This document shows, one piece after another, positions 24,118-34,724 of a stretch of DNA of 64,000 nucleotides. The DNA is from Magicicada septendecula (lineage: Eukaryota > Arthropoda > Insecta > Hemiptera > Cicadidae), in the NCBI GenBank assembly GCA_034769895.1, contig CM068375.1, positions 257,825,268-257,889,267 of the forward strand. The letters run 5' to 3'. Under the pieces are notes generated by a model, which was not told the DNA's origin, did not search any database, and was given only the letters and a program-made list of their open reading frames with translations. The number at the start of each line of letters is the position of its first letter. Positions within the stretch are counted from its first letter, which is position 1. The position numbers were made by a program, and so were the translations under genes.

Positions 24118-24636
24118 CATTACAAAATTGAATGCCAAGATTGCAATAAATGTTACATAGGACAAACAAAAAAACAGCTGAAAAAACGTTATTTTGAACA
24201 CCTAAATGCATACAAAAAACCAGAAATATATAAATCCAATTTAGCCACACATGCAATAAACACAGGACATGAATTCCCAGACATAACCAATGTAACACTA
24301 ATAAAACATATACCACACAAAGGCACCATAATGAACATTTGGGAATATTTACAGATATACAAACATAAAACAGAAAACAAACTAATACCTGAACAAATAC
24401 AAATCAGTACAAAACATGACACAATATTCAAAGCACTCAACATAGAAAATACACAAAAAACTAACACATACACCACAATCACACACAATAAAACCAATTT
24501 GAAATACCAGAAGCCAACAGGAAGCCACAATAATAGTAGTCAACCAGCAAAGCATACGTACTTCACCAGACAGAAAAACCGGAAGGCTGAAGATGGGTGC
24601 AAGATAGTGCCCGAAACATGTTCCAATAAAGGATAA
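24118..24636 (+). CDS. Penelope-like GIY-YIG endonuclease domain (C-terminal part)
   Basis: Reads YKIECQDCNKCYIGQTKKQL, with a Cys pair and the YIG half of the GIY-YIG motif, then RYFEHLNAY and SNLATHAINTGHEF. These are the standard blocks of the endonuclease fused downstream of the reverse transcriptase in Penelope-like elements, where it nicks target DNA for priming. The reverse transcriptase itself is missing, so this is a 5'-truncated copy. The frame stays open to the stop at 24636, so the insertion may be fairly recent compared with its Polinton host. Confidence 0.82.
   Translation, partial: HYKIECQDCNKCYIGQTKKQLKKRYFEHLNAYKKPEIYKSNLATHAINTGHEFPDITNVTLIKHIPHKGTIMNIWEYLQIYKHKTENKLIPEQIQISTKHDTIFKALNIENTQKTNTYTTITHNKTNLKYQKPTGSHNNSSQPAKHTYFTRQKNRKAEDGCKIVPETCSNKG
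24583..24626 (+). ncRNA. Hammerhead-ribozyme-like motif of the Penelope-like element
   Basis: CTGAAGA (box 1), then a 6-bp helix GGGTGC/GTGCCC, then GAAA (box 2) with a tiny stem ACATGT and a flanking GG/CC pair closing helix I. Minimal hammerhead variants are known in Penelope-like elements. One extra U follows box 1, as in the other sites in this window. Activity cannot be judged from sequence. Confidence 0.5.
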
Positions 24637-24997
24637 AAATAACATCTTGAGGTAAATTTAATTATAAATATTAAATGTATTATATATATCAAGAAACGGA
24701 CTGTAGCAAAAAGTGACTAAAAAAATATATATATAATATGCCTGCGTGGGTGGGTGCGCGTACGTGCACACGCGTGTGCGCATGAGTGCGTGTATAAACA
24801 TTTCTATGTAGTATAATATATTTGAAACAAGCTTCCAATTATTATAATTATAATCAATCTCATAATCATTTTCTTTATCTACATTTTCATTGTTATAACG
24901 TTAAAAATTGAAGCTAGTAAGTTTAGTTGTAAACATAAATACTTTTATCAACAAAATGGAAATGGTTATTTGGTTGATACATACCTTCATAGGTGAC

Positions 24998-25706
24998 TCA
25001 AATTTTTGAAGACGAAGCTACCCAGAGCCGATTCTTTGTTGCTGCATACTTTTCAAGTGACTTGAGTTTGAGCTGTTTGTTCAGATGGCGGATTCTGATG
25101 AATGTTCTTGTCCTGACGTACAGACAAATGACTTTCTCGTCCACCTCTGGAAATTTAGATTTGAGTAAGGTGACCAAATAAGAGATAACTTTCACTTGTT
25201 TTGATACTGTACGTCCGTGGAAAGAAGTAAAAACTATCTCAAACTGAATCAGTTTTTGTAACCACTCGTCTGACGGATGGGTAAGCCCCCCCCTTTGATA
25301 TAATCGATATCCAGTCATGACTACGTTCACCGGAGAGACGCAATATTTCGCCTCTCACACCTAGACTTTCATCAATGAAGCGGCACTTGAATGCGATGTA
25401 CCCGGCCAGATATTTTAAGGCATCTTGAGGAACATCGTTGTCACTTGCAGACGGGGCGAAGTCCTCTGTTTTTAACAATTCTGCTTCGTCGGTGTCATTA
25501 TTCGGAGAACTTGGTATTAACGTATGTTCAACTATGTCTATGCATAGTTCATTGGTAACAAACTGGATGAAACCATCGTCAGAGTCATTTGATTCCATAA
25601 CTTCGGTGGAATGAATGCTACCATCCTCAGCCACAGACGCACTTCCAGATAACGGTATATCGTCCGTGCTACCCGTTAAAAGCAAGAGCCGAATTCTGTT
25701 GCGCAC
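24998..25706 (-). pseudogene. P-type transposase C-terminus, inverted copy (left arm)
   Basis: Minus-strand frame beginning NRIRLLLLTGSTDDIPL, later DALKYLAGYIAFKCRF and ISKGG, the C-terminal block of P-element/THAP9 transposases. The frame changes near 25290, so the arm encodes it in two overlapping pieces. Its near-identical partner is the right arm. Orphaned from any 5' part, it cannot make a transposase. Confidence 0.8.
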
Positions 25707-25867
25707 TTCAAAGGGAGTGGGATTATTATAAAATACGCCTAATCCCCGAATTCGTGAAAAATTTTTCCAGGCAATCTTGATTGAATGTAGCTGTCAAAAT
25801 GTACGTTGGACGTGTGTGCTACGATTAATCAGATGACGTAATTCTGGGGCCCCACAGTAATGTTCAG

Positions 25868-26576
25868 GTGGTCATGATTAGAGGTCTGTTTGCCAAGTGG
25901 AAGCAACCCATTTATTATGATTTTGATGTTACCATGACAGATGTATTGCTTAAAAGCATTATCAGTGCCGTTGAGAGCAGTAATATTCATGTAGCGGCTG
26001 TGACGTGTGATATGGGGGGAAATAATTCAAAAGTCTGGAAGGAATTAGATGTAAACACACAAAAAATTCTTCATTAACCCAACTACAAACGATAAGGTGT
26101 GGGTTTTCTGTGAAGTACCTCATCTTTTGAAGCTGCTTAGAAATCATTTTCTAGACCGTGGGTTGTTACTTTGCGACGGCACTGAGCTTAAAAAGGATAC
26201 AATCGAAAATCTGTTACAGCAACAGAAAGGAGAATTGACGATTTTACCCAATATTAGTCAGATACGCCTTAACGTAACTGGTCGATCTTGTCAAAATGTA
26301 AGATTTGCAGCACAATTGTTTTCTAATCGTACAGCAAAGGCGCTGAAGTATGTTGCAAATAAAGAGCGCGAAAGCAGTTTCATCGAACTGGTAAACGATG
26401 CTTTTGATGTTTTAAACTCGAGACTTCCAAAAGACCAGAAAACGCCCCTCAGAAGTGGGTACGGCATGAATTTAAGGAGCCAAGAAAATACTTTAAAAAG
26501 GTTTTTGGAAGTAATAACTAACATGCGAGTAGTTATTAAAAACTTGAAAACTTTTTTTCACGAATTCGGGGATTAG
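25868..26576 (+). pseudogene. P-type transposase RNase H-like core (centre)
   Basis: Reads MIRGLFAKWKQPIYYDFDVT, with VAAVTCDMGGNN carrying a likely catalytic aspartate. After a stop and frame change near 26077 it continues WVFCEVPHLLKLLRNHFLD, then NVRFAAQLFSNRTAKAL. These are classic P-element/THAP9 core motifs, including the insertion domain. The N-terminal THAP finger is absent. It differs clearly from the THAP gene at the left edge of the window, so two P-type lineages are present. Confidence 0.85.
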
Positions 26577-26608
26577 GCGTCTTTTATAATAATCCCACTC
26601 CCTTTGAA

Positions 26609-27317
26609 GTGCGCAACAGAATTCGGCTCTTGCTTTTAACGGGTAGCACGGACGATATACCGTTATCTGGAAGTGCGTCTGTGGCTGAGGATGGTAGCAT
26701 TCATTCCACCGAAGTTATGGAATCAAGTGACTCTGACGAGGGTTTCATCCAGTTTGTTACCAATGAACTATGCATAGACATAGTTGAACATACGTTAATA
26801 CCAAGTTCTCCGAATAATGACACCGACGAAGCAGAATTGTTAAAAACAGAGGACTTGGCCCCGTCTGCAAGTGACAACGATGTTCCTCAAGATGCCTTAA
26901 AATGTCTGGCCGGGTACATCGCATTCAAGTTCCGCTTCATTGATGAAAGTCTAGGTGTGAGACGCGAAACATTGCGTCTTTCCGGGGAACATAGTCATGA
27001 CTGGATATTGATTATATCAAAGGGGGGGCTTACCCATCCGTCAGACGAGTGGTTACAAAAACTGATTCAGTTTTAGATAGTTTTTACTTCTTTCCACGGA
27101 CGTACTTGTATCAAAACAAGTGAAAGTTATCTCTTATTTGGTCACCTTACTCAAATCTAAATTTCCAGAGGTGGACGAGAAAGTCATTTGTCTGTACGTC
27201 AGGACAAGAACATTCATCAGAATCTGCCATCTGAACAAACAGCTCAAACTCAAGTCACTTGAAAAGTATGCAGCAACAAAGAATCGGCTCTGGGTAGCTT
27301 CGTCTTCAAAAATTTAA
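26609..27317 (+). pseudogene. P-type transposase C-terminus (right arm, natural orientation)
   Basis: Follows the core in natural order: NRIRLLLLTGSTDDIPL, DALKCLAGYIAF, WILIISKGGLTHPSDEWLQK. A stop near 27076 and a frame change divide it from the final part, KVISYLVTLLKSKFPEVDEK. It matches the left arm at nearly every position. Confidence 0.82.
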
Positions 27318-27579
27318 GTCACCTATAAAGGTATGTATCAACTAAATAACCATTTCCATTTCGTTGATAAAAGTATTTATGTTTACAACTAAACGTACTA
27401 GTTTCAATTTTTAACGTTATAACAATGAAAATGTAGATAAAGACAATGATTATGAGATTGATTATAATTATAATAATTGGAAGCTTCTTTCAAATATATT
27501 ATACTACATAGAAATTTTTATACACGCACTCATGCGCACACGCGTGTGCACGTACGCGCACCCACCCACGCAGGCATAC

Positions 27580-28280
27580 TATATATATATATATATATAT
27601 ATATGTATAATTTGTGATGTTTTCAATTTGTTTCTTCTCCAAGTAGTATAATTTCGTATATTCTTTTTAACACCTGACGCACGTTTCACTAAAAAATATC
27701 AGTATCATCAGAGGTTTCTAAGTAAATTAATAACAATCAAAATAATTCTATTAATATAAAATTAACGAATAATAGAAAATGATATATATATAATATCGCC
27801 TCCTTTCCGACTTAATTTTACATCTTGTGCCATTTTGTCAATGTTATATGTGGACAGACTTGCTTACATTTCTATTAAATGTAGAAATAGATTTTACCAT
27901 TATTTTTGCCGCAAACCATTTAATCTTGTTGTTTAATCCTTTTTCTATATGAATAGCTCATTACAATTATTGTTAATATTTCGTGTAAACAGCAGAGAGA
28001 TGCTAAGTAGGACATTGTCTCAGGTAAGATGGCATGGTAAATCAAGACTCGCGCGTATTTCTTCCACCAGTCGACGTCAGAGCGAAGCAACCAATGGGAG
28101 CGTAATTGGCCGGAGTGGCCTACCTTATTATTCTAGTTACATTGGACGGAGCAACATATCTCTGAGGACCGATCGAGCCATACAGCACAACACAGAGTGA
28201 GAGGGGGAATACTGATTCGCGAAGACGACTCTGACCAAAACATGACATCACGCTCACCCGACATTTACTGGGGTCATCAT
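27580..28280. other. Unidentified inserted DNA, possibly a second Penelope-like end
   Basis: Lies between the P foldback and the Polinton integrase. A minus-strand hammerhead-like motif at 27673-27714 suggests a Penelope-type terminus. From 28030 the sequence becomes GC-rich with caaccaatggg, a CCAAT-like word. No coding frame recognised. Confidence 0.35.
27673..27714 (-). ncRNA. Hammerhead-ribozyme-like motif, minus strand
   Basis: On the minus strand: CCT, CTGATGA (box 1), U, a short helix ACT/AGT with a 10-nt loop, GAAA (box 2), a minimal stem III ACGTGCGT, the cleavage-site triplet GTC, then AGG, which pairs with the initial CCT to close helix I. All core elements are present, making it the best of the hammerhead-like sites here. 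Confidence 0.55.
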
Positions 28281-28318
28281 CGGCTGTCCAGCGTTGGTAT
28301 AACTGCCCGCAATACGGG

Positions 28319-28615
28319 ATGTTTCAAGAGAGTGACATGACGGAAGGCGAAGCGAACACACCACAACGCAAGAGGAGAGTAAAGTTTAGCGACAACCTGA
28401 CGTTCTATCCTGCAACGTATTACTGTGAATCGCGGTTCGGTGAACTCGTAAGAAGAAGACACAAGTATGCAACGCACGACGAAGAAGAAGAAGAAGAACA
28501 ACAACAACAACAACAGAAATGTGGAAACGGTTCGCAAGATGATCACAATGGAGCTGCACAGACCGGTGAGAAGGAATTTCGTGAGACGTACGGTGTAGCT
28601 GAAGGGACTCTATGA
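28319..28615 (+). pseudogene. Polinton integrase-proximal open frame
   Basis: Acidic, low-complexity frame with a Glu/Gln-rich run (E repeats then Q repeats) after a basic RKRRVKF patch. It lies just upstream of the recognisable integrase domain and on the same strand, so it may be its N-terminal extension or an unrelated leader. No domain is recognised. Confidence 0.35.
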
Positions 28616-28639
28616 CCTCTAACAAGCCGTTTTGGTGTA

Positions 28640-29453
28640 GATGATACCGCACGCTAAGGTCAACAAAGGCTACAAGTGCCTTATGACTGTTATAAACGCT
28701 TTCAGTAAGTTCGCGTACGCCGTCTCGTTGAAAACTAAGACGGGAGCGGAAGTGGCGCGCGCGCTCGAAACGATACCCAAAACCAACAGAATAAAATTGC
28801 TGCAAACGCATAACGGTAAATAATACTACAACAGCGCTGTACAGTTTCTGTTGGATACGTACAAGGTAAAGCTGTACTCGACGTTTAGTGAGAAAAAAGC
28901 GTCTATCATGGAACGTTTCAACACAACGTTGAAGACGCGCATGTATCGCGCGTTCAGCGAACTAGGACATTACCGTTGGTTGGACACTTTTCCCGGACTG
29001 GTGAAAGCGTACAACGACAGCGTGCTCAGAACGATCGGTATGAAACCCAGCCAGGTGAACGAAAGCAATGAGCGGGTAGTGTTGAAACGTATCAAGAAGA
29101 ATACACAGCCACGCGGTGCGCGCGAGAAGAAACCAAAATTTAAAGCGGGCGACCGTGTTGGCGTGAGTAAACCCAAAATGACGTTCTCGAAAGGGTACAC
29201 GCCCAACTGGACCAACGAAATTTTCACCGTGCACGCGGTGCAACCCACCGTTCCCGTCACTTACCGTCTCGAGGATCACGCCGGTGAAGCGGTGCGTGGC
29301 GGCTTTTACAAGCACGAAAAAAGCAAGTCGAGCGTCGGCGACGTTTACCTGGTGGAGAAAGTCTTGCGGCGCAAAGGCAAAAGGGTGCGCGTGCGTTGGC
29401 TCGGTTTCGGCGGTAAACACGATTCGTGGATACTCAAGAAAGATCTGATATAA
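28640..29453 (+). pseudogene. Polinton retroviral-type integrase with chromodomain
   Basis: Inserts the element into chromosomal DNA. Visible parts are the DDE integrase core (NKGYKCLMTVINAFSKFAYA, then KASIMERFNTTLKTRMYRAF with the catalytic Glu context), a C-terminal SH3-like segment (FKAGDRVGVSKPKMTFSKGY) and a closing chromodomain (VEKVLRRKGKRVRVRWLGF, then DSWI). This architecture is typical of Polinton integrases, whose chromodomain probably recognises histone marks. It is followed by the packaging ATPase on the same strand. The copy is part of a broken element. Confidence 0.9.
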
Positions 29454-29755
29454 AACGCGGAAGCAACGCGTAGCGTGGCATCAGTACACTACAGTACGCT
29501 ACGATGACAACATCGTCATGTCGGCGGCGGCAGCGGTGAACAACCGCTCAATAAACGACTGTGGTCGAACGACGACGACGAAGAAGAAGAAAATAAAGAC
29601 AGTACAACAAGTCAGAAAATTGAAAATAAAAATATGGAATTGTAGGAAGGTTGCACGAATGGTGGTGGTGGCGGAGGAGTAGGAGGAGCAAGGAGGAGTA
29701 AGCACGGACCACTTCTGCCCGATTCTGTACGTTTTATCAACTGCGGACCGTCCGC
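29454..29755. other. Intergenic Polinton DNA with GAC/GAA/GGA-rich patches
   Basis: Trinucleotide-rich stretch (gacgacgacgaagaagaag and ggaggaggagtagg) between integrase and ATPase. It may contain the diverged 5' end of the ATPase gene. Confidence 0.4.
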
Positions 29756-30330
29756 GTGCGTAAGAGGAACGTGATGTTCAACCTGTTGTTCGACGTGAAC
29801 GGTGTACGTTTCGCAACCCTGTACGCGTTTTCAAAATCACTGTTTCAACCCAAATGCCGTATGTTAGAATCGTTGATGACACGGCTCGCCAACGACGCAC
29901 CGGGTTATCACGCGTACAGTGAAAACGAAGAGGTACCGCCGCCCGACGAAGTCGACACCGCGTCCTTTATGGTGTTTGACAACGTGTCTTGTGAAAAACA
30001 ACACAACATACGCAAGTACTTCGCTATGGGACGACACAGCGGTGTAAACACGTTCTACTTGTGCCAGACGTACGGTTAAATACCGAAACAGCTTATTCGT
30101 GAAAACGCCAACTTTATAGTCTTGTTCAGACAGGACGATCTCAACTTGAAGCACGCGTACAACGATCACGTCAACACGGACATGAAGTATGAAATGTTTA
30201 AGAACTTGTGCGCCGAATCGTGGAAAGACTGGCACGGTTTGCTCGTCGTCAACAAAGACTCGTCCATCCATAATGGGCGGTACAGAATCGGTTTCGATCG
30301 TTTCATAGTACCACCACCGAACGAATAAAC
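29756..30330 (+). pseudogene. Polinton packaging ATPase (FtsK/HerA, A32-like)
   Basis: Pumps the element's DNA into capsids. The Walker B region is seen as DTASFMVFDNVSCEKQ, followed by IRKYFAMGRHSGVNTFYLCQ, then ANFIVLFRQDDLNLKHAY and KDSSIHNGRYRIGFDRFI. These are the conserved C-terminal blocks of Polinton and poxvirus A32-like ATPases. The Walker A part should lie upstream near 29.7 kb (PSACVRR-like remnants) but is not clear. Same strand and usual neighbours. Confidence 0.85.
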
Positions 30331-30459
30331 AAGCGTATGTAGACTATCTGTATAAAAAGGGGAGGCGTTCACCGTTTCCGTAAAGAGGTTTATATACCGA
30401 CGACTAAGATTGTACGTAAATACACGTGTTCCGACGTCGATCCGTTAGTCGATTTACTG

Positions 30460-30606
30460 GCGTTCGTGAAGATGGACGACAAGGAGAAACGGGTCGTTCG
30501 TGATATCGAAACGATCAGCAATAACATTAGGAAGAAATACCGTGCGTTAAAATACGGGATCCAAGAAGTGGAAGAAAAGCTAACGAGAAGTTACAAACCA
30601 ATTTTG
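30460..30606 (+). pseudogene. Polinton hypothetical protein, N-terminal coiled-coil part
   Basis: Charged helical stretch with VRDIETISNNIRKKYRALK and EEKLTRSYKPI. It resembles the N-terminal half of the conserved Polinton hypothetical whose C-terminal domain lies at 40939-41605. The Ty3/Gypsy element is inserted in this gene directly after the KPI residues. Confidence 0.6.
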
Positions 30607-32951
30607 TGTGCCGTATCTAGGAGGTACGGCGAATTGCGAAATTTTGTTATTTTGAATCTGGGCAATGGTCATCCATCGGTGTAGTTCACGCATTTCGTGG
30701 ACCCTCCCGCCATCTATGAGACGTTACGGCAACTCACGAAATTGTCATTATTGAATTGCGGCATAGATGCCGTCATTGGTTTGTGAACGCTGTCGCTATC
30801 TGTCAGAGACGTCGGACTACTGTAACTTACAAATTGGTTATAATTGATGGGGTTGCTTTCGTTGGTTTGCGTATGTTGACGCTATCTGTCTGAGACTACG
30901 GGCATCTGTACTTTCCGGTCCCGCTGCGTGGAGCGGGGTTTGTCGTGGAATAGAGTTAGCTGGCGGTAGACCAGCTGTTGATTCCTGATCAGCTGTGTGG
31001 AGATATACCGGGTTGTTGGTGGGTCAGCTGTTATCGCCACGTGCGGTCTTAGAGATCGGCGTTTGAAAAATTGTTTTATTTTTTTTTAAGGCCTGGGTTT
31101 TTTTGAATTAGTCATGGCAGGCTAAGAGTAAAGTGTGCCGGAGGGGTCTCTCGGCCTGGCGACTAACCGTGGAAGAGATCAAGATGTTATATGTGTGTGA
31201 GTTTTGAGGAACTTCGATACCACGTGTGCATGCACTATGAACAGGTATGAAAAGGTGAAAATTTATTAACTTTTGCCGGGGATGCGCTTCGGCGCGGCTT
31301 GTTTTTGGAGTCAAGTGGGGCCTGGCTCATTTTTAACACAAAAATAAAAAATAAAGGAACAATAGTTGCTTAATTCTGGATTTTTTTTGTTAACTCACTA
31401 TATACTGGGAATATAACAGGCAGGTCGCTGCAGTCATTGCAAGCTCTTGAACGCAAGTTTTTTTAACAGAAAAGTCTGGTGACCTTTACTAGTTTCCTAT
31501 GCAACAGTAATTTCTCATGTGCGAAATTCTTTTTACCTACTCAAAAAAAAAGAGAAAATAATATATAAAAAAATTCAGAAAATGTGTTGGGAATTGGCCA
31601 GTGGGCTCATTGGGCCGAGTGAAGCAAAATTCAGCTGAGTTCCTTAAATGCTCATATTCAGTGTGTTCATATAAATGTATTGTGTTTTAATTGTGGAAGC
31701 ATGTAATTTCTAGTATACCCTTTTCTTACTATAATCTGTGTGGAACGTATATTGTGGCAGCCTTTTATTGGAACTTGTAAATCTGGTTATGAAAAGAGTT
31801 GCAGATCACCTACAATTCTAACAATACATTGCCCTGTGCTAGAACTGTAATTCAGGAGTATTCAGCCTATTAATAAAAATGACCGAACTGCTGTACAAGA
31901 TGAAATTTTCACTATTTATATATTTATAAGATTTGTATATGTATATGCTCATAATTCCCTGCACACAACATATTACATGGCTGAGAGATATATGTACCTG
32001 ATTATTTGTTAGTTTTTTTAAATAATGGTGCACTCTGAAATCTGCAAGCCTTTTGTGCTACTCAAGTTTATGCAGGTTTAGGGAAAACTGAGCACATGCA
32101 CTTGTGAATTCCACACAAAGTGTATAATCACCTATCTTAAGTTTCCATTATATTTTCCTAATTATATGATTCTCCTTTTTAATTTTTGAATTAGATTTCA
32201 GAGGGCGCATGTTGTTATGTAATATGATTGTTTAAATTGTTGTAGGATAGAATTGCTTGTTAATGCTGGTTAAATGGTTTATAAAATTGTTGATATTATT
32301 GAAAGTGTTTATAGTACAACCAGAGGGGGACTGAAAAGAAAAAAAAAAGACTTATTTTTATTTTTGAGTGTTATTAAATGTTATATTTCGAAAACCTCTG
32401 GATTTACTCTTTGTACTTATTAATGTTAATGTATTTATTTCCAAATAAGGAAATGCTATGGGTGAAGGTAAAAAGGTGCATGTCAATGGTGATTTGCATG
32501 CCATGTAAGAGATTTTAAATGTTTTACATATTTTATATAATTTTAATGGAATATTTTTAAATATTGAATTTTGAACATTTTGAAATTTAAATTCTGAATA
32601 CGATGTCGTATATTTTAAATATGTTATATATTTTATATATTCCTAATGGAATACTGTCACACAAAATATTGTATATGATTTATTATTTCGAAGGGAATCA
32701 ATAAATTTGTAATTGTTGAATTTAAAGAAAAAAAAATTGAGGTCACCTCATTCGTCCAATTCCCAATGGTTACCCAGCATGTGGACATTCTTCCACTAGG
32801 AGTCTCCTCCTAGTTCGAGTGAACAAGTGAGCCGGTCGTCAAGGTAAGTGTAGTTTTTTAAATTTTTTTGGGTGAATGTCAAACTTAGAAAATGTGTCAG
32901 ATTTGGACAGTTGAAAATTTTGTTGTGACGTCATGGGTGATGAGCGGCTCA
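30607..32951 (+). repeat. Left LTR of the Ty3/Gypsy element
   Basis: 2345 bp starting TGTGCCGTATC and ending GCGGCTCA, matched over its whole length by 38319-40680. Exceptionally long for this group. The middle (31.3-32.7 kb) is T/A-rich and carries an AATAAA-type signal near 32700 (atcaataaattt). Confidence 0.93.
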
Positions 32952-32955
32952 CAAA

Positions 32956-32975
32956 TGGTAGCAGAGCGTGGTTGG
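32956..32975 (+). other. Primer-binding site of the Ty3/Gypsy element
   Basis: TGGTAGCAGAGCGTGG begins four bases after the left LTR. TGG pairs with the CCA end of a tRNA. I do not assign the tRNA. Confidence 0.65.
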
Positions 32976-33336
32976 ACGTAGTCCTGGCCACCTCTGAACC
33001 GAAATTTGGAAATGGATGAGGTGACCTCAAAATCTTAGTTGGACTTGTTCAGTCAGTTGTGATGTGTTACTAGTGTTGTAAATCTTGGCCTTTGGGTGCG
33101 GTTGCCGGGCCGGGACCCCTGGGGGGGGGGTTGAGCACAGCTTGGTGATTCCTGAGTGTGTCTTTGTGGTGTTCTTAAGTGTTTATCTGTTTGTTTGTGT
33201 TCTTGTGTTGTCATTGTCTTTGTTGTCTTGTAGTACATCATCTTGATCTTGGTTGTTGGTCCGGTGTCGGGTCGGGGACCCTGAGGCACCTTGATTGCCA
33301 GCACTTGTTGTATTCAGTCTCTTGTTGTTTGATACC

Positions 33337-34724
33337 ATGGCAGAGCTGGGGCAGAGTAGGAGTCGGCGTGAAGGCCGCGGTCTGGTGCCCGAATATTTCA
33401 CGAAAGACGAGCTCCAGTTCGAGATACGTTTGCGGGGTGGGGTTCCCCAGAGGGATGTGGCGTCCTTGAGGCGTCAACTGCGGGAGCTGCTGTTGGGGGA
33501 CGCCTCCCCCCCGGAGAGTCGAAATTGAGGATTTGGAGGAGGAGCTGGCCTTGTGTGCGGACAAGTGGACCGAGTTCTCCACCTTGATGGAGGACTCGGA
33601 ATATATGGGGAAGTTCCACCCGTGTTTGGCAGCGGGTGACCCAAAGGATGCACCACTTGTCCGCTCGCCTGAGTAATTTGCTGTTGCAGGACGATCTGGA
33701 GGAGGAGGGTAGGCGGACTGCGTCGGCCCTGCAGTCAAATATTGGCCTACCTGGCGAGGCTCCAGAAAGTCCTGGTAACCCTAAGGAGATGCCCACGCGC
33801 CAGACCTTGGCCACTGAGCGGGTGGATCTTCTGGGGGAGGCCTGTAGTGCCCTGGTGGAGGAACGTCCGCCTATTTAGGTGGGCAGTCGCCCCCAGGGAT
33901 TTGAGGGGGATCATGTGGAAGTCCCTCGAGGGTTTGGTACAGCCCTTGCCAGGGTTAAGTATGAATCGTTGCCGAACACAATTTATGACCTCCTCCGCCG
34001 GCTTCCAGTGGTCGACGGTTTGGACCTTGACCAGCTTGTAAAATTTTTTGAAGGGGTTTTCGGCATTTTTGATTTCCCTGGGGTGACCGGTGTTGCCTTG
34101 TTAAATATGATTTACCCGTATTGTTGGGCGCCCCTGCTGGATCGTGTGGTCTGGCATCTGGGCGCGGGCGGGGATTTTGAAGCGTTCCACAAGGATGTTT
34201 TGGAACTGTTTATGCCCGGGAGGCTGCGTGACCAGATGCGGCAACGATTATTTTACCGAGTTCAGGGCCACGAGGAACAGTTGAACGTATTTATCAATTC
34301 CATCAAAAGTGCTGCCCGTGTGCTGCGAGTGGACGTGTCGGAGGCTGAGGTGGTGCGGGTTATTTTGGAGGGCCTCAATCCGCAGGAGAGGTCAAGGTTG
34401 GTGTTTTTGGAGCGACCGCGTAGCTTCGCTGATCTTAGCGGAGCTTGTGTCTTCGCCCGCACCATCAAGATGAACGATGAGGCTCGCTCCGGCCGTTCCG
34501 ATTTCCCTGTCCCCTGTTCCTCATCTGGTCAGCAGCGGCCTACCCGGGAGCAACGTGGTGGCAACCCTTTCAAAGAGCAACGTGGTAGCGACTCTGAGAG
34601 GAGGGAACTCCGCTGTTATTCCTGTGGCAGGATGGGGCACTTGGCCCGGAATTGCCCTTTCAAACGATCGGAGGTCTCGCGGGAGAACCGTCCTTCAAAA
34701 AACGGCCTGCGTGGGGGGGATTGA
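33337..34724 (+). pseudogene. Ty3/Gypsy gag
   Basis: Structural protein. The C-terminal part shows a capsid-like region (YRVQGHEEQLNVFINSIK, VRVILEGLNP) and a CCHC zinc knuckle, CYSCGRMGHLARNC, for genome RNA binding. A positively charged tail runs into the overlap with pol. The N-terminal part from the ATG at 33337 is a charged region (MAELGQSRSRREGRGLVPEY). Confidence 0.8.

Larger units (their letters stand above)
23849..24736 (+). mobile_element. Penelope-like retroelement fragment with inverted arms
   Basis: Contains a GIY-YIG endonuclease C-terminus (24118-24636) and an inverted repeat of about 230 bp (23849-24078 against 24121-24350, nearly identical, 42-nt spacer). Penelope-like elements often insert as partial inverted copies, which explains the arms. 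It ends in a hammerhead-like motif (24583-24626) and an AT-rich tail. It is inserted within the Polinton polymerase gene. Confidence 0.8.
24737..27578 (+). mobile_element. P-element-type foldback derivative with 1-kb inverted arms
   Basis: Arms 24737-25769 and 26547-27578 are inverted and almost identical. They start with the GC-rich word TATGCCTGCGTGGGTGGG. The 0.78-kb centre and the right arm together read, in natural order on the plus strand, through the RNase H-like and C-terminal parts of a P-type transposase. The left arm is an inverted copy of the same 3' part, so the 5' half of the gene was replaced by a mirror of the 3' half. The flanks are TA repeats, which hides any 8-bp target duplication. 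Confidence 0.82.

Noticed and set aside
33238-33814. Overlapping minus-strand frames of 138-166 codons under gag
   Set aside because: Antisense shadows of the Gypsy gag region in GC-rich DNA.
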